Below are positions 46,701 through 58,100 of a stretch of DNA of 64,000 bases, one piece after another. The stretch comes from Pteria penguin. Lineage: Eukaryota; Mollusca; Bivalvia; Pterioida; Pteriidae. A program made the position numbers and the translations under genes. The stretch is taken from positions 35,213,316 through 35,277,315 of the forward strand of contig CM068587.1 in assembly GCA_035048485.1 (NCBI GenBank), in the 5' to 3' direction. The stretch's first letter is position 1, and each line of letters opens with the position of its first letter. The notes beneath the pieces are model-generated. The model did no database searches. It was not told the origin of the DNA and was given only the letters and a program-made list of their open reading frames with translations.

Positions 46701-48217
46701 GGGGAGGAGCTTTGTCAGCAAATATATTTCATCATGATAAATTTATCATTGTGTTAGCCATGCACACATGAGCTTTTTTGACATTTTTTCCCTCTAAATT
46801 TATCGTATGACCGACAATGTAACAATAGTCTTCAGATAACATACCCTGGGTGGTAACCCTATATTAAAACTTCCTTCTCTTCCACGTCAACAGAACTATT
46901 CACGTGAAAGAAAGAGAAATATAATCCCCCTTATTTCTGACAGTCATATTTGGTATTCGTGATAATATGTACTTCTCTTCGTGACTTTCTGGTATTTGCG
47001 TTATTGCCAGAGCTATCTTTCATAGCGCATTGTTACAAAAGGACAAATGAAAGATGCCGAAATAAATCACCTTGACGCAATATAGTTTTTTCTACTTTCA
47101 GCGGATTCATCAGGTTGTCATCATTGCTGCCACAAGGCAAGTAGGCTGATGAAAACCAGACTAAGCACGCAATCTTCCTGATCAAATACAAATATCTCAA
47201 ATAGCTTGATTATTATTTGTCTTTACACGACCCAAATGAATTATATTACCGACATGGCCGCGGCCATTTATAAAAGTTAGGATAACCTACATCTACACTG
47301 TAGTCTATTCATCTAAAAATCACCCAATAATGTTTTTATCCTGTATAGAAGTTACATATGCCCACACGATTAAAAATGAAATTACCTACAAAATATTTTT
47401 CTATTCGCTTCGATTCTCTATTAAGAACAGGTCTCACGGCCGACGGCCCGCTGCGGTTTACTTCACATTGTTTGAAATTTCGAATCTTTGAAATAAAACG
47501 TGAGGTTACTATGACAACAATGCCACATGGAACCCAGGACTGGTAGTGACAAGAAAAGATAAAATTTAAAAGAAAACTGGCGTTGGGGGTATATTCATTA
47601 GTTTTCAGTTTTTGATTGTTGATGTGTTTGTCGGCGTGGAGATAAAGGGGAGGGGGGGGGGGGTGTTAGCGTGGGGTGTGAACACTATTTGGTTACGTTA
47701 GATGCCGCAAATACTTTAAGAACGTATATCGTACAGACATAAAGTACATTACAATATTCGTCCTATATAATGACCTACATGATATTACATCTCTGTGTAC
47801 TGATGCAATCGATCATTTTAAGTATTGTATACAAAGCACGATTCCATATCCAGGAAGTTGGGCAATAACGTCTGGTTCATTATTTGGAACATACAAACAT
47901 ATCTTAATATATAATGAAAGCATAACCTCGACATTTACGCTCAATTTAAAATAAGTACTCTTCTAAACTTGATTTAAAATCTCAATAGTTCATAGTTAAT
48001 ACTTATTATTCTTGTTTCTCAGGCTGTCGGCAGTGCAATACTTGAATTTCTCTTTACACGTTTGATATGCATGTATTATATTTCATCATTTGGTTTGTTT
48101 GTATGCTTTACGTTTACGTTATTTTCCTTTAAATGTTACGATAACTGCATGATACATTGGTTCACATTTAGACCAATGGAACGGACATACACATTGTAGT
48201 TATTTATCTCTAGAATA
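46701..48217. other. No supported feature except one candidate exon
   Basis: A tiny splice-bounded island also lies at 47102-47140 (acceptor TTTTTTCTACTTTCAG, donor GTAGGC, RIHQVVIIAATRQ). A G-run sits at 47650-47667. Nothing else. Confidence 0.3.
47431..47542 (+). other. Candidate 112-nt exon
   Basis: Acceptor TTCTCTATTAAGAACAG and donor GTAGTG bracket a GC-rich segment. It is open in one frame only (two leading bases): LTADGPLRFTSHCLKFRIFE then IKREVTMTTMPHGTQD. The other two frames have stops, which argues mildly for coding. No domain is recognised. Its phase does not fit the 47102-47140 island directly. Confidence 0.28.
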
Positions 48218-48326
48218 CACAAGACCTAGGTTCGAACTCTCCCATCTTAAGGAATGAAACTACAGACAGTGTTCAGACCAATGACCTTCAGGACGCACGT
48301 TGCCCATTGAGCTACACTCGGCTATT
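48218..48326 (-). mobile_element. tRNA-like SINE head fragment
   Basis: The minus strand shows GCCGAGTGTAGCTCAATGGG (A-box) and, about 70 bp on, GAGTTCGAACCTAGG (B-box-like). The interval is too long and unpaired for a functional tRNA. A SINE remnant of a family distinct from A and B is likely. Confidence 0.5.
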
Positions 48327-48341
48327 GGAAGCATGCACGAA

Positions 48342-48511
48342 TACAGAGGGTTGGACCGGGGGTTTGGACCCACACTGAGATTAGATAAAAGTTACTTTTT
48401 CTTGTTATTTTTAGATGTGAAATAAGTAATTTAACGCACATGGTTGGACCCCCTCTCGGAACATTCAATGGAGGATGGAACCCCTCCCCTCCCCCCTCTG
48501 GATCGACGCCT
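48342..48511. mobile_element. Short element with CTGGATCGACG-type end, second copy
   Basis: GGACCGGGGGTTTGGACCCA, TTTTTCTTGTTATTTTTAGA, GGACCCCCTCTCGGAACATT and TCTGGATCGACGCC follow the same order as 4598-4784. The left end is less clear than in the other copy. Confidence 0.62.
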
Positions 48512-48685
48512 TGAAGGAAATTGATAAACCTCGGTCCTACAAATGAGTATAAGGCTACTCTTTCTACGGAAAGATAGGTGAATACAATTAAATCATTGTC
48601 CTCTCACTCTTCCGAGTTTACCATACTGTCATGTTTTAGTTTTTGTGTCATCTATGAAGCAATGCGACATATAAGGATCATTGAT

Positions 48686-48687
48686 TT

Positions 48688-48718
<31 letters not shown>

Positions 48719-48805
48719 TTATTTATTTGTTTTATTTTATTTTTTTTTTCTTTATTTTGTTATTTTATTTATTTATTTTTATTATTTATTTATTTATTTA
48801 TTTGA
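48686..48805. repeat. (TTTA)n-rich low-complexity tract
   Basis: TTTA units with T-runs. Tyr/Phe/Ile-rich frames across it are artefacts. Confidence 0.92.
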
Positions 48806-49313
48806 GGGGAGGGAGAGACTCGTCTGTCTGTATTGTAACGTCATATTTTCGAAAAATCGAATGCAGATGATTCGAGCATTCTGGTTGAATATGTTGATGT
48901 GCGATAATTACTAATATAAAAATGTAATTAATGAGAAAGCAAAGAGAGGAAGGGGGGGGGGGGGTTAGTTGTTATCTTCAGACCTATAACGAACGTTTAG
49001 ATTGCTAATCGTTATTTATTGAAAATCACTCATAAATAATTAGTCATGAATTGTTACAATAGTCTAGACACTGTTGTTTACACTGCTAGAGAATGATCTA
49101 GAAATCATTGTATAGATGGTCTGTCATACCAACGGACAGTATATGTAATTTAATAAATTTAAAGGCGATGCTATTTTTAGATTTAAACAGACAAGCTCAT
49201 GTCTATGAGTTGACAACTTATATAGGGTGATTGTAAGTCATAGCTGTATTGCAACAAATATTGACGTCAGATACGATAATTAAATCGTCAAAAGTTTTTT
49301 GAGGGATTGTCCG
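48806..49313. other. Nothing recognised
   Basis: AT-rich; a run of 13 G at about 48953-48965. Confidence 0.4.
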
Positions 49314-49590
<277 letters not shown>

Positions 49591-50051
49591 ATTATAATGA
49601 ATAAAACAATAAAAAGAAACATAATGTAATATATATAGTTAGAAATGCTAATTTTTAAGCCTCATTCTTAGATTTCGAATTTCCGAAATCTTTATTTTAC
49701 ACTACACACAATGGAATATTTTATACATTTGGGGCCAGAATCAGCATTTTCTCTGATTATGTTTTGATATTTTAAAATTAAGTTTCACACCTCTAGAGTA
49801 TTCAGCCATTAGTATTTAAAAAAATCTTTTGGATGTTATTATATTTCTGTCCTAAACTTTGCATCACAATTTCATCATCTATAAAGAAGAAACTTTCCTA
49901 AAATCAGTAAGCAATGGGTTTAACCGGCTGTACGTGTCCGCTTCGAGTTTAACATACTTTTTAATAAGAATAGGTTAGAGACATTCTGAATGTATTATGA
50001 AGTATGACTTTGGTTTTATCGTAAGCAATAATGCAAATTTTCAGTTAAATA
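49591..50051. other. Nothing recognised
   Basis: AT-rich. Confidence 0.4.
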
Positions 50052-50196
50052 GGGGTAGGTGTGGTGTAGAGGTTAAGCGCTTGGCTTGCGGTGCCGACGA
50101 TCCGGGTTCGATTCCCGGGTTGCGCCACTATGTTTAAGAGGTTGGTAACCTCCTGCTTCCATGTCGCGATATAACTGAAAAATTGTTGAAAAATAA
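50052..50196 (+). mobile_element. SINE family B, well-preserved head
   Basis: The head GTGTGGTGTAGAGGTTAAGC (A-box) and GATCCGGGTTCGATTCCCGG (perfect B-box and T-stem-like pairing) are followed by TTGCGCCA. The body is AAGAGGTTGGTAACCTCCTG, CTTCCATGTCGCGATATAAC, TGAAAAATTGTTGAAAA. This tRNA-like head could mislead a tRNA search, but the same head and body recur at 3591 and 52875, so it is a SINE. Confidence 0.88.
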
Positions 50197-50199
50197 GAT

Positions 50200-50310
50200 T
50201 TTACTTAGAAACTGAAGATAAATCCCGAGGGGTATACCCCATGAAATGTCACTTGTTTGGATGATCTCAGCGTTTGAGAATGAACCCCATTTCAAGTACC
50301 TCATTTAACA
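50200..50310 (-). repeat. Dispersed repeat Y, inverse copy
   Basis: AAGATAAATCCCGAGGGGTA, ATGATCTCAGCGTTTGAGAA and TGAACCCCATTTCAAG are the inverse of 35955-36060. It follows SINE B directly. Confidence 0.62.
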
Positions 50311-50862
50311 AATATCAAGTTCGTATTAAGCGTTTCAAGATGGTGGAATGGAAATTATATTTTCTAGGTAGAATTACCGTGGGAATACTATTGATTGATA
50401 CTGCCTGATTTTTCGTACAATGCTTTGTTTTCTCCTTAATTTCAGTACCGAATGGATTTTCCTTTAAAAGCTACACACTGTAATTATCTATTTATATACC
50501 CAATAATTTAAGACAGAAATGTGCTTTCAATGATAATTAATAGCCACTGATGAGGGTTTTACATGCCCAATATACAAGCAGTGCCTAGAAGAAGATTTTG
50601 TTGGCTTATCTTTAGAGTATTAAACATTGCCAACTTTCCCTCATTTAGTTAATTGAATGAATAGTATATAGGTATTCATATTTTCTATAGCTCTTATTTC
50701 ATGATGATAACCACACTACGCATAAATCATTAGGATGAAACCCTATCGTCCATATTATATTATATGGGTGACATTCTGCACTGAATCTTTGGTATTAATA
50801 AAATAGTATTTTAGGGAGTGACGCAACATCACGCGTGTTCTCGTATGTCCTTTCAAGGGTAA

Positions 50863-51125
50863 TTGATTGATTGATAATGGTTTACGTCACCCTCACCATT
50901 ATTTCACGTGTATGGTGACGACATCTGCCTGATGCATTGCATGGAAATTTATACCTTTACAACGGACCCTCCTGAAGCAGTGAGGGATCTTTGACGTGCT
51001 ACGCCTACCAGAACACGGGAGCTCGGCTTTCATCGTGACATCCGGTGTACTCACGATGGAGGTCGAACCCGGGACATATCGGTCATGAAGCAAACACCCA
51101 CTCCACTAAGCCACACCGGCCTTAT
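50863..51125 (-). mobile_element. SINE family A with target-site duplication
   Basis: The (TTGA)n tail side is on the left. Then GGTTTACGTCACC, ATTATTTCACGTGTATGGTG, TGCCTGATGCATTGCATGGA, CCTGAAGCAGTGAGGGATCT, AACACGGGAGCTCGGC, B-box inverse GGTCGAACCCGGGAC and A-box inverse CCACTAAGCCACACCGGCC. The flanks carry TTTCAAGGGTAA (50851-50862) and TTTCAAAGGTAA (51126-51137), a 12-bp duplication with one mismatch. Confidence 0.94.
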
Positions 51126-51137
51126 TTTCAAAGGTAA

Positions 51138-51401
51138 AATATAACAAAGAACTTGAACATCACATTTTCACATCCTAACAGTAAATTGAAACGGCAATAA
51201 ATGACACGAAATAACTGCAAATTTTAAAGCACCAATTACGACAGCCTGTGTTAATTTGTTGTAATCTTTTTAAAATCTGTGTTAAAAAGACAAAAATACG
51301 AATAGGAACCCCTTAATTTTCGTGTAATAAATGAAATATTAAAAATTTTTAAAACGCTTTAAAATCGGTCATCTGTATTAAAAATCATCGGTAATCCTAT
51401 A
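51138..51401. other. Nothing recognised
   Basis: AT-rich. Confidence 0.4.
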
Positions 51402-51644
51402 ATGTTGTTCGTGTTTAGCTTCTTATTTTTACACTTACTTGGAAATTCCATGTATTATTGTCAAGGTCAGTGGTCACACTACTATAACGTACAATCATGT
51501 TGCCCTAATATAGAATGCAATACTTTCCAATTTATACAACTGTCTTTTTCCATAAGTTTTCGACTCATGGCTTTTTTTTCTAGTGGGTTCACAGAAAATT
51601 GCAGCCTTTTCTGTACAATTCATGACTGCATTTATGAGCGTTAA
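51402..51644 (+). CDS. Unassigned Cys-containing frame, possible secretory exon
   Basis: 80 codons. The N-terminus MLFVFSFLFLHLLGNS is a plausible signal peptide, followed by YYCQGQWSHYYNVQSCCPN and further cysteines (seven in all). A GTCAGT donor-like site lies right after the YYCQ codons (about 51461), so only a short first exon might be real. No domain is recognised; AT-rich sequence yields such hydrophobic starts by chance. Confidence 0.18.
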   Translation: MLFVFSFLFLHLLGNSMYYCQGQWSHYYNVQSCCPNIECNTFQFIQLSFSISFRLMAFFSSGFTENCSLFCTIHDCIYER

Positions 51645-51807
51645 TCTTAATCCTATTTACGATTAACGCTTGTTTATCGACTACACTAATATGAAGAATT
51701 ATGAAGAATAACACTCGAAGTAATTAATGATCTGTCTTTATCGAGCAAGCGTTCATTTAGACATGGAAATCTCAGTTGTTATTGTCCCAATCGAAATAAA
51801 AGATACG

Positions 51808-51890
51808 TGTTGCTACGAGTTGGACCCTAACCTAGAACCCTTCGGTCAAAAGCCAAGCACGCTGCTGACTAAGCTACGCCGGCTCCCTTG
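51808..51890 (-). mobile_element. tRNA-like SINE head fragment
   Basis: The minus strand reads GAGCCGGCGTAGCTTAGTCA (A-box-like), GCGTGCTTGGCTTTTGACCG and AGGTTAGGGTCCAACTC (decayed B-box). The body of families A or B is missing, so a remnant or a different family. Confidence 0.45.
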
Positions 51891-52844
51891 CACAAAGATC
51901 CTTTAAAATGTAGGCATTCTCTACTGAATTTCCAAAATATCTATGATTATACATCTGTGGACTAAATTAGAGTATACGTATATTATTATGTAATTTATAA
52001 CATTAAATGCGCTGCGTTATTTTCCATTTCTGATATGTATATTACAGGTCTATCTTTGACATTGGGAATTCCCACATATAATCCATCGTAATTTGTATTT
52101 CATGTTCATGAAATAGTGATTATCAGTGCATAGCACTGGATCAGAGACGCTACGTGTCGCACGATTCCACAATCTCTGTCTGCACTCATCATGCTCAATA
52201 GATGATACATGTGAAACCCCACGCGCCGTCTGTTAATTCCAATTGATGTGTACCGATTGCATTAAAATGGATTTAGAAGAAGGGGTGGGTGTCTTGAACC
52301 AACCACACTTCTAGGAAATTAACAGCGTGGTTTTATAAATAAGTTGAGATGCGCCCATTTTAAGGGAGCTTGGAGTTGGGGGGAGGGGGGTGCCAAAATT
52401 TTTGCCCTAGAAAAAAAGATAAAGATTTCAGATCACAATGCACATACTGGAATCAACTTGTGCATCGCATTGACATACTGATCTCTGGTTCATTTTTTAA
52501 AATTAATGTATGTTAAAAAGAAAACATGTAACTCTTTTAAATTAATGTATGTTAAAAAGAAAACATGCTACATGTAACATAGTTTCACTTTTTAGGAAAT
52601 ATACACATACAAGACTATACACACTACTAAAACATGTCAAATTTTCAGTTTAATCAAATGTTATCATGTAGACAACTCTTTCAGTCCACTAACTCAGCAT
52701 GATAGAATCTAGTGTAAAAATGATTGCAAAATCCATGGGTTTCCCAAGGTAAAGGTAAAAATAAAAGTACAAAGTACAAAAATACGAGGAAAATAATACA
52801 AAATCCTCTAGAGACAGAGCTATGCATGTGGTACTTCTTAGCTA
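51891..52844. other. Mostly featureless; 41-bp-spaced duplication
   Basis: AAATTAATGTATGTTAAAAA followed by GAAAACATG occurs twice, at about 52499 and 52540. A GGGGGGAGGGGGGTGCC patch near 52378 resembles a CAGTGGCGG-family interior. Confidence 0.4.
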
Positions 52845-53066
52845 ATGAAATGTGACACTAACAACCATGTACCATTGATTGATTGATTGGTGTTTTACGT
52901 CGCTTTCAACAATTTTTCAGTTATATCGCGACATGGAAGCAGGAGGTAACCAACCTCTTAAACATAGTGGCGCAACCGGGGAATCGAACCCGGATCGTCG
53001 GCGCCGCAAGCCAAGCGCTTAACCACTACACCAAGCCTGCCCCAACAATGTACCAAAGTGGACATC
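52845..53066 (+). mobile_element. Modular element, left-module copy split by a SINE
   Basis: TGTGACACTAACAACCATGT ACCA before 52875 and AACAATGTACCA AAGTGGACATCGTTA after 53043 are the two halves of the left-module phrase CACTAACAACAATGTACCAC AGTGGACATTCA. The SINE at 52875-53043 interrupts it and duplicates AACMATGTACCA. A nested insertion, so the modular element was here first. Confidence 0.82.
52875..53043 (-). mobile_element. SINE family B, complete 169-bp copy
   Basis: The tail (TTGA)n lies on the left. Then GGTGTTTTACGTCGCTTTCA, CAGTTATATCGCGACATGGA, AGCAGGAGGTAACCAACCTC, the B-box inverse GAATCGAACCCGGATCG and the A-box inverse GCGCTTAACCACTACACC. A 12-bp target-site duplication with one mismatch flanks it (52863-52874 AACCATGTACCA; 53044-53055 AACAATGTACCA). 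This is the best definition of family B in the window. Confidence 0.95.
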
Positions 53067-53504
53067 GTTAAACATAGTTGATTAAATTGATAAGTATTGT
53101 CCATATATATAAATAATCAAAGTCTAGAAACCCTTAACGACAGTGGGGCGTTAGTGACTATCTCGAAATCTCAAGGTTACCATACAATGGCATAGCTATA
53201 TTGGTATCTACTATAACAATGATGCCAAAATACCAAGAAGATAATAATATCAATTTCAGACATAAGATATGCATAAAACTGGCACCTGAAAATAATACCT
53301 CGTTTTATCCTCTGAATGCCGGCAACGGCTGGCAAGTGTATGAAATGTGACCAATGTTGAATGCAGCCAAAAGGGTAATGTTACATTAGAGATTCTTTCA
53401 AAAATAGGGATGAGGTGTAATTTTATACAAAATATATAAAGGAAACAACTTAGGTTAGCGGCAGTATGATGCAAGAGAATTGTTATTATGGGTGACAAGA
53501 GGTG

Positions 53505-53725
53505 GGAGTAGGAAGGTGGGCGCCCGTAAACCGGTTAACCACACTAACTGAGTGACGTTTGTTTCTTCAATTGACCGTCCTAAGTCGGTATCGTAACCGC
53601 AGCACAATCGAATATTTTTGTAATGTCGTTCCTTATATATTCTGCTGATGTCATATTTTGTGTGCAGGTACTTGGTGATTTGTGTCATACAGCTTTGTCA
53701 GATGTCCTCTGTTTTCTCTTTTATC
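53505..53725 (+). repeat. Dispersed repeat X, long copy
   Basis: GGGAGTAGGAAGGTGGGCGC, CCGTAAACCGGTTAACCACA, TTGACCGTCCTAAGTCGGTA, AATATTTTTGTAATGTCG, ACTTGGTGATTTGTGTCATA and CAGCTTTGTCAGATGTCCTC appear in the same order as at 60548-60760. With the pieces at 23085 and 32310 this defines a repeat of at least about 220 bp. The central palindrome AACCGGTT is notable. No ORF or known termini. Confidence 0.75.
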
Positions 53726-54009
53726 ATTATTCCTTGAATTATGACGGAAATAGACACTGCAAATTCCAGTAAATGTAAAAACCAAAGTGGCTAAAATAAG
53801 TCGCACCTAAAGGTATATTTAACTGATGATTTTGAAAATGCATAACTTAATCTATTCTAGTGTATGATCCTTTTAATCATATAATTCTATACAGTGTAAT
53901 AATTACGTATGCATTATTTATTTCAGCATGGTTTGCTTTGTTGTTGGCAACTCTGGGAACACAAATTTTATAAGACCAAGATTTTTCAGGCTATTTCAGT
54001 GCGTTGAAT

Positions 54010-54235
54010 TATCTGCCCTTGCTCATTAAGGTAATCCGAGAGGTTCTAGGTTCGACTCCGGTGTCACGCCTTTCAGATGCTCGTGTCACGGCATGCATGG
54101 CACGTAAAAGATCTCTCACTGCTTCGAATGGGTCCGTTGCAAAGGTATACATTTCTGTGCAATGCATCACGTAGATGCCGTCACCATATACGTGAAATTA
54201 AGTGAAATAATCGTGGAGTGACGTAAAACAAAAAA
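54010..54235 (+). mobile_element. SINE family A, internally deleted copy
   Basis: The B-box GGTTCGACTCCGGTGTCACG is joined early to the body. Then TCGTGTCACGGCATGCATGG, CACGTAAAAGATCTCTCACT, GGGTCCGTTGCAAAGGTATA, GCAATGCATCACGTAGATGC and CGTGGAGTGACGTAAAAC. The head is diverged and the GAGACAGTAAAACCGAGG segment is shortened. Confidence 0.8.
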
Positions 54236-54267
54236 AAACCCCATTCAATGGTTAGTTACCGATCGGT

Positions 54268-54378
54268 GCACAAAATTGAAAAAAGTGGCCATTCATATGC
54301 CCCTGGAAGATACTAAGGTGAGATAAGGTGCAATGGAGAAGTAAGCATTCCCTGCTGACTGGCCGTACCTGCCGTATT
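54268..54378 (+). mobile_element. Modular element, diverged copy
   Basis: AGTGGCCATTCATATGCCCC TGG, CTAAGGTGAGATAAGGTGCA ATGGAGAAGTAAGCATTCCC, then TGCTGACTGGCCGTACCTGC follow the order left module end, core unit, right module. Confidence 0.6.
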
Positions 54379-54444
54379 ACATAATGTTGCTTGCAAAATC
54401 AATGGCATTTTTGTATTCATTTTTCAATGGGAAACAAATCAAGA

Positions 54445-54962
54445 TCACGTATTGCTCTGAATTCCATTAGCCCTCAAAACAAAGTCATTGTAATTTGAAC
54501 ATGCTCTGGAATAACGTATTAACTGAGATATGAATACGCCGTATGCGGATGATGATGGAATGTTGCTACTTATGAAAGGAAAGTTTGTGATAGCGAAATT
54601 GAAATCGTCACGTTGGTCATAGAGTCGAAAGACAACATAATATCTAAATACGAAGCAGAATTACTACTTTCTGTGGTTTCTTTAACCTCCAGTTCACTTG
54701 GATAGATGATGCTAAGGTAATCCGCGAACGAAGGATTATTAATTGAAAGTAAATCATCTATATATCTGTAAGTAAAATTGAAGCAAAGAGCCAATTGTTT
54801 GTTTTCCTTGCGAAAGCAAAGACTGAATGAATTCAGCTTCATATGAGTAAAGGAATATCTCAGCCAGTAGCGGAGCACAGTTAGTGCCCATTGGAATGCC
54901 GACAATTTGTTGAAAAACATTTCCTCCAAACACCACAAAAATGTTATCGATAAGAAAGTTCT
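54445..54962 (-). pseudogene. Reverse-transcriptase fragment, frameshifted
   Basis: Three minus-strand frames read in succession. First (from 54962): VFGGNVFQQIVGIPMGTNCA, the conserved glycine-proline loop of RT palm motif 4. Second (from about 54785): NFTYRYIDDLLSINN, the YIDD catalytic aspartates, and SASYLDIMLSFD. Third (from about 54610): DDFNFAITNFPFIS and AYGVFISQLIRYSRA, to a stop at about 54445. At least two frameshifts and a 5' stop make it non-functional. The source is a retroelement; I cannot place it firmly in a clade. A 30-bp tandem array abuts its upstream end. Confidence 0.88.
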
Positions 54963-54965
54963 ACA

Positions 54966-55176
54966 TATTCTCTGGTATCATGACATTTGTGGATATAATT
55001 CTCTGATATCCTGACATTTGTGGGTAAATTCTCTGGTATCAGGACATTTGTGGGTAAATTCTCTGGTATCAGGACATTTGTGGGTAAATTCTCTGGTATC
55101 AGGACATTTGTGGGTAAATTCTCTGGTATCAGGACATTTGTGGGTAAATTCTCTGGTATCAGGACATATGTGGGTT
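54966..55176. repeat. 30-bp minisatellite, seven units
   Basis: The unit is TGGGTAAATTCTCTGGTATC plus AGGACATTTG. Four consecutive units (55021-55140) are letter-identical and the next has one change. The two leftmost units are diverged (ATGACATTTGTGGATATAAT). The array begins at the broken end of the RT fragment. Confidence 0.96.
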
Positions 55177-58100
55177 TAATTCACATGTAAACACTAACAC
55201 TAAATGCTAAATGATAAGCCAAATTCTAAATTTTAAGTGTAATGATGACATTTAAAAAATGATAGCATTTAATGAAAACCATTCCAATAATGTTGAAAGC
55301 CATGGACCAATTCACTAGATTACCACGCATCGCTATTTGTACGTCCTAGAGCAGGATTGTTGTACAACGAAACATTTCTGTGGCATACTGTATGGTTATT
55401 TCCACCTTTGTCTTCGCATGTAGTTGACACTATTAACTAGTTATATACGGTTATAACACTTATCCGTATCAGCACATTTGTACTTGGTACACATTTACCC
55501 TCTCGAACGTCAATAGCTTACTTCATGATAAGTGGAAAGGAAATAGTGGTGATACGTATTACATTATATAAATCCGGGTCAGACCTGTGTTTTACCTTCC
55601 GTGGTATCCTGTTCACTCATATCCTCAATGATTTCATTTGTAAATTAGCCGAACACACTTATTGACCGTCCAAAGTCGACGCTGCGAGTTCAGTAAAATC
55701 GAACAATTTATAGCAATATATTTATGTTTTTATGTTTATGTTTTTTATCTTTTTACCACAGTAACCCACTTTCTTATGACGATTAATTATTATTTTTATT
55801 TCTAATTAATTTTTGTTTATTTTGATTCTTTATTATCATTATTATTGTCATGTTTTTTTCGGCTAACAAGAAATATCGGAAGATCATCAAAACGTTTACA
55901 CATACCCTATCCTCAAATACATAGCACTTGGATTACAGACTGAAACTATGAGAGATCACAGATCTGTAAGAACTGCGGCATTCAAAAGTTGTGATTTGAA
56001 ACACGGATATAGTAAACGAAATAATATTAGGCACACAGGATAAGTAAGCGTCTCTTGACGACTAGCCACAACAGAGAACAAATGGCATCGTATACTTTAA
56101 AGGTCCCGGTGAGGATTATGATAACCGAACACTCTAATGAAAACGGATAGGTTCTATTCTTTCATTTACGGAATTTTGTCTGCTATTGATAAAGATGTTG
56201 CGATACATTACAAAGAAACGATCGGGATCCATTCTGATAGGAATAAATATTCTGACAATTTAAACACGGCTTTTGACAAAAATACATAGTAGTTACATGA
56301 TTAAACAATTTCAACTTTCTACGGGCACCTGCTCTCCCTCCCTTTTGGAAGTTCACTCATCTTCCAAACGTATGTACTTTAGTTTGTCTTCTATTTATTT
56401 TCCCACGTTTGCTGATTTTAATGCCATTCGGTTTCATGGGTTTTAGATAATGGAGTAAGTTTTTTCCATCTTCTAATCTTAAATAAGAGATGGATATTTC
56501 GTCATCAATGTTTCAATATTAATATATAACATAAGGCGAGAAATAGGATTGCACCCTATGAAAATTAACTAGACTTCAAACTAAAACTTTCCTATCCCTA
56601 AAAACTATCAACACACCCCTGACAATGACCTTGATATTTATTTTATGTTCCTGTATCCAAATAAATCTTGAGTTGATTATCAGTGGCAAATTATAGGTGA
56701 AAAATTTCCTATATACGATATAACGCACATCTATAATAACATTACAGATTAATATATAAAAATAAGAATTGGAAATCGTTTTGAGCAGGGGTTGTTTTAA
56801 AAAAAAAAGGACACATCGCTTAAATACTACTTGAAGCCATTGGAAATGAATCGATTAAGGTACATAGACACCTTCTATAGCACATGGGATATGAGTCTTT
56901 TTGAAAAATCGGTATGATATCTCCTATATCAATGCTTCCTTTGACGAATTGATTGTTGCCATTACCAATGCTATTTATGAAATCTTTTCCTTACTTATGA
57001 GCGATTACCAGCTCTTATATTGAGGGATTTACAAAGAAACATACGATCCATGAATTTGATTCATATTGACAATTTGCAACATTTTTTAATGGTTTGAAGA
57101 TCACTGATTGGAGATTGATAACTATACATCTTATATATGTGGATCATATTATAAATCCTGGGGTGTACTTCATTGTTTTATTGTACCTTTGAAGTCTCAT
57201 TGCATGCGTTTGGAAGTACCTTAAACATCGAAATGAACTCTTAAAGTTCCTCAATAGTTTTATCAAATATCATACGTTCTATATGACCATATGATGAGTC
57301 ACTAAATCACTCAAGCCCTTGATTTTACCACTGAAGTGTATTGGATGTCCGGAAAGAGTCGTCTCATCGAACAGAAGTTCCTGAATTATTCACACTTGGG
57401 ATTGAGAAGACTCCTTTTGTGGTATCATAAATCACCACATGCTATTTATAAACAATATATTTCTATGGCTACATATTACATCATCATTTCCTCCTCATGG
57501 TAGGAATTTCGTGTGACCTGTGTGGAGAAAATAAAAGTTTAGCATATCAAGGTTACTATAGTAATTCGTATTGTGAAATTAAAAAATGTAATGACATATT
57601 GGATAAATGAGTTATACCTCAATCGACAAAATTTCTTCTCTGATGCCCCTTCTTTATGCTTTTCTCGCTTTTATTCTGGTACTAGAATTATATAGTTCAT
57701 CCATATAAATGCGCTATTGTTTGAAACTATTGAAATCAAAATTAACTTAATAACATGTCACTGAATTGACTAATACCCGAAAAAAAGAAATAAACTTCGC
57801 ATAATGCGCCAAAGTGATCTGTTATAATAAAAATAATAATTCTTTTTTGGATGTACCTCCATTCAATGAAAATCATTAGATATACATTCCTTATCATTAA
57901 TTGATTTCTTTGATATTTTCAAATAATGTGTATGAATGTCAGTTACAGGTATATGTACATCACAGCCATTGGTGCTAGCTTTTACTTTTATTTCGTTAAC
58001 AATTTTAATTTTATTCGACGATCAAGTACTGGATTTATAATAGACATTGGGGAAAAATACCTACGCTGATATAATATTCTCAAAATAGATTAATCATGTG

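Noticed and set aside
50056..50128. tRNA gene with perfect B-box
   Set aside because: The head and the following body recur at 3591 and 52875 with a (TTGA)n tail and a target-site duplication at the latter, so it is a SINE.
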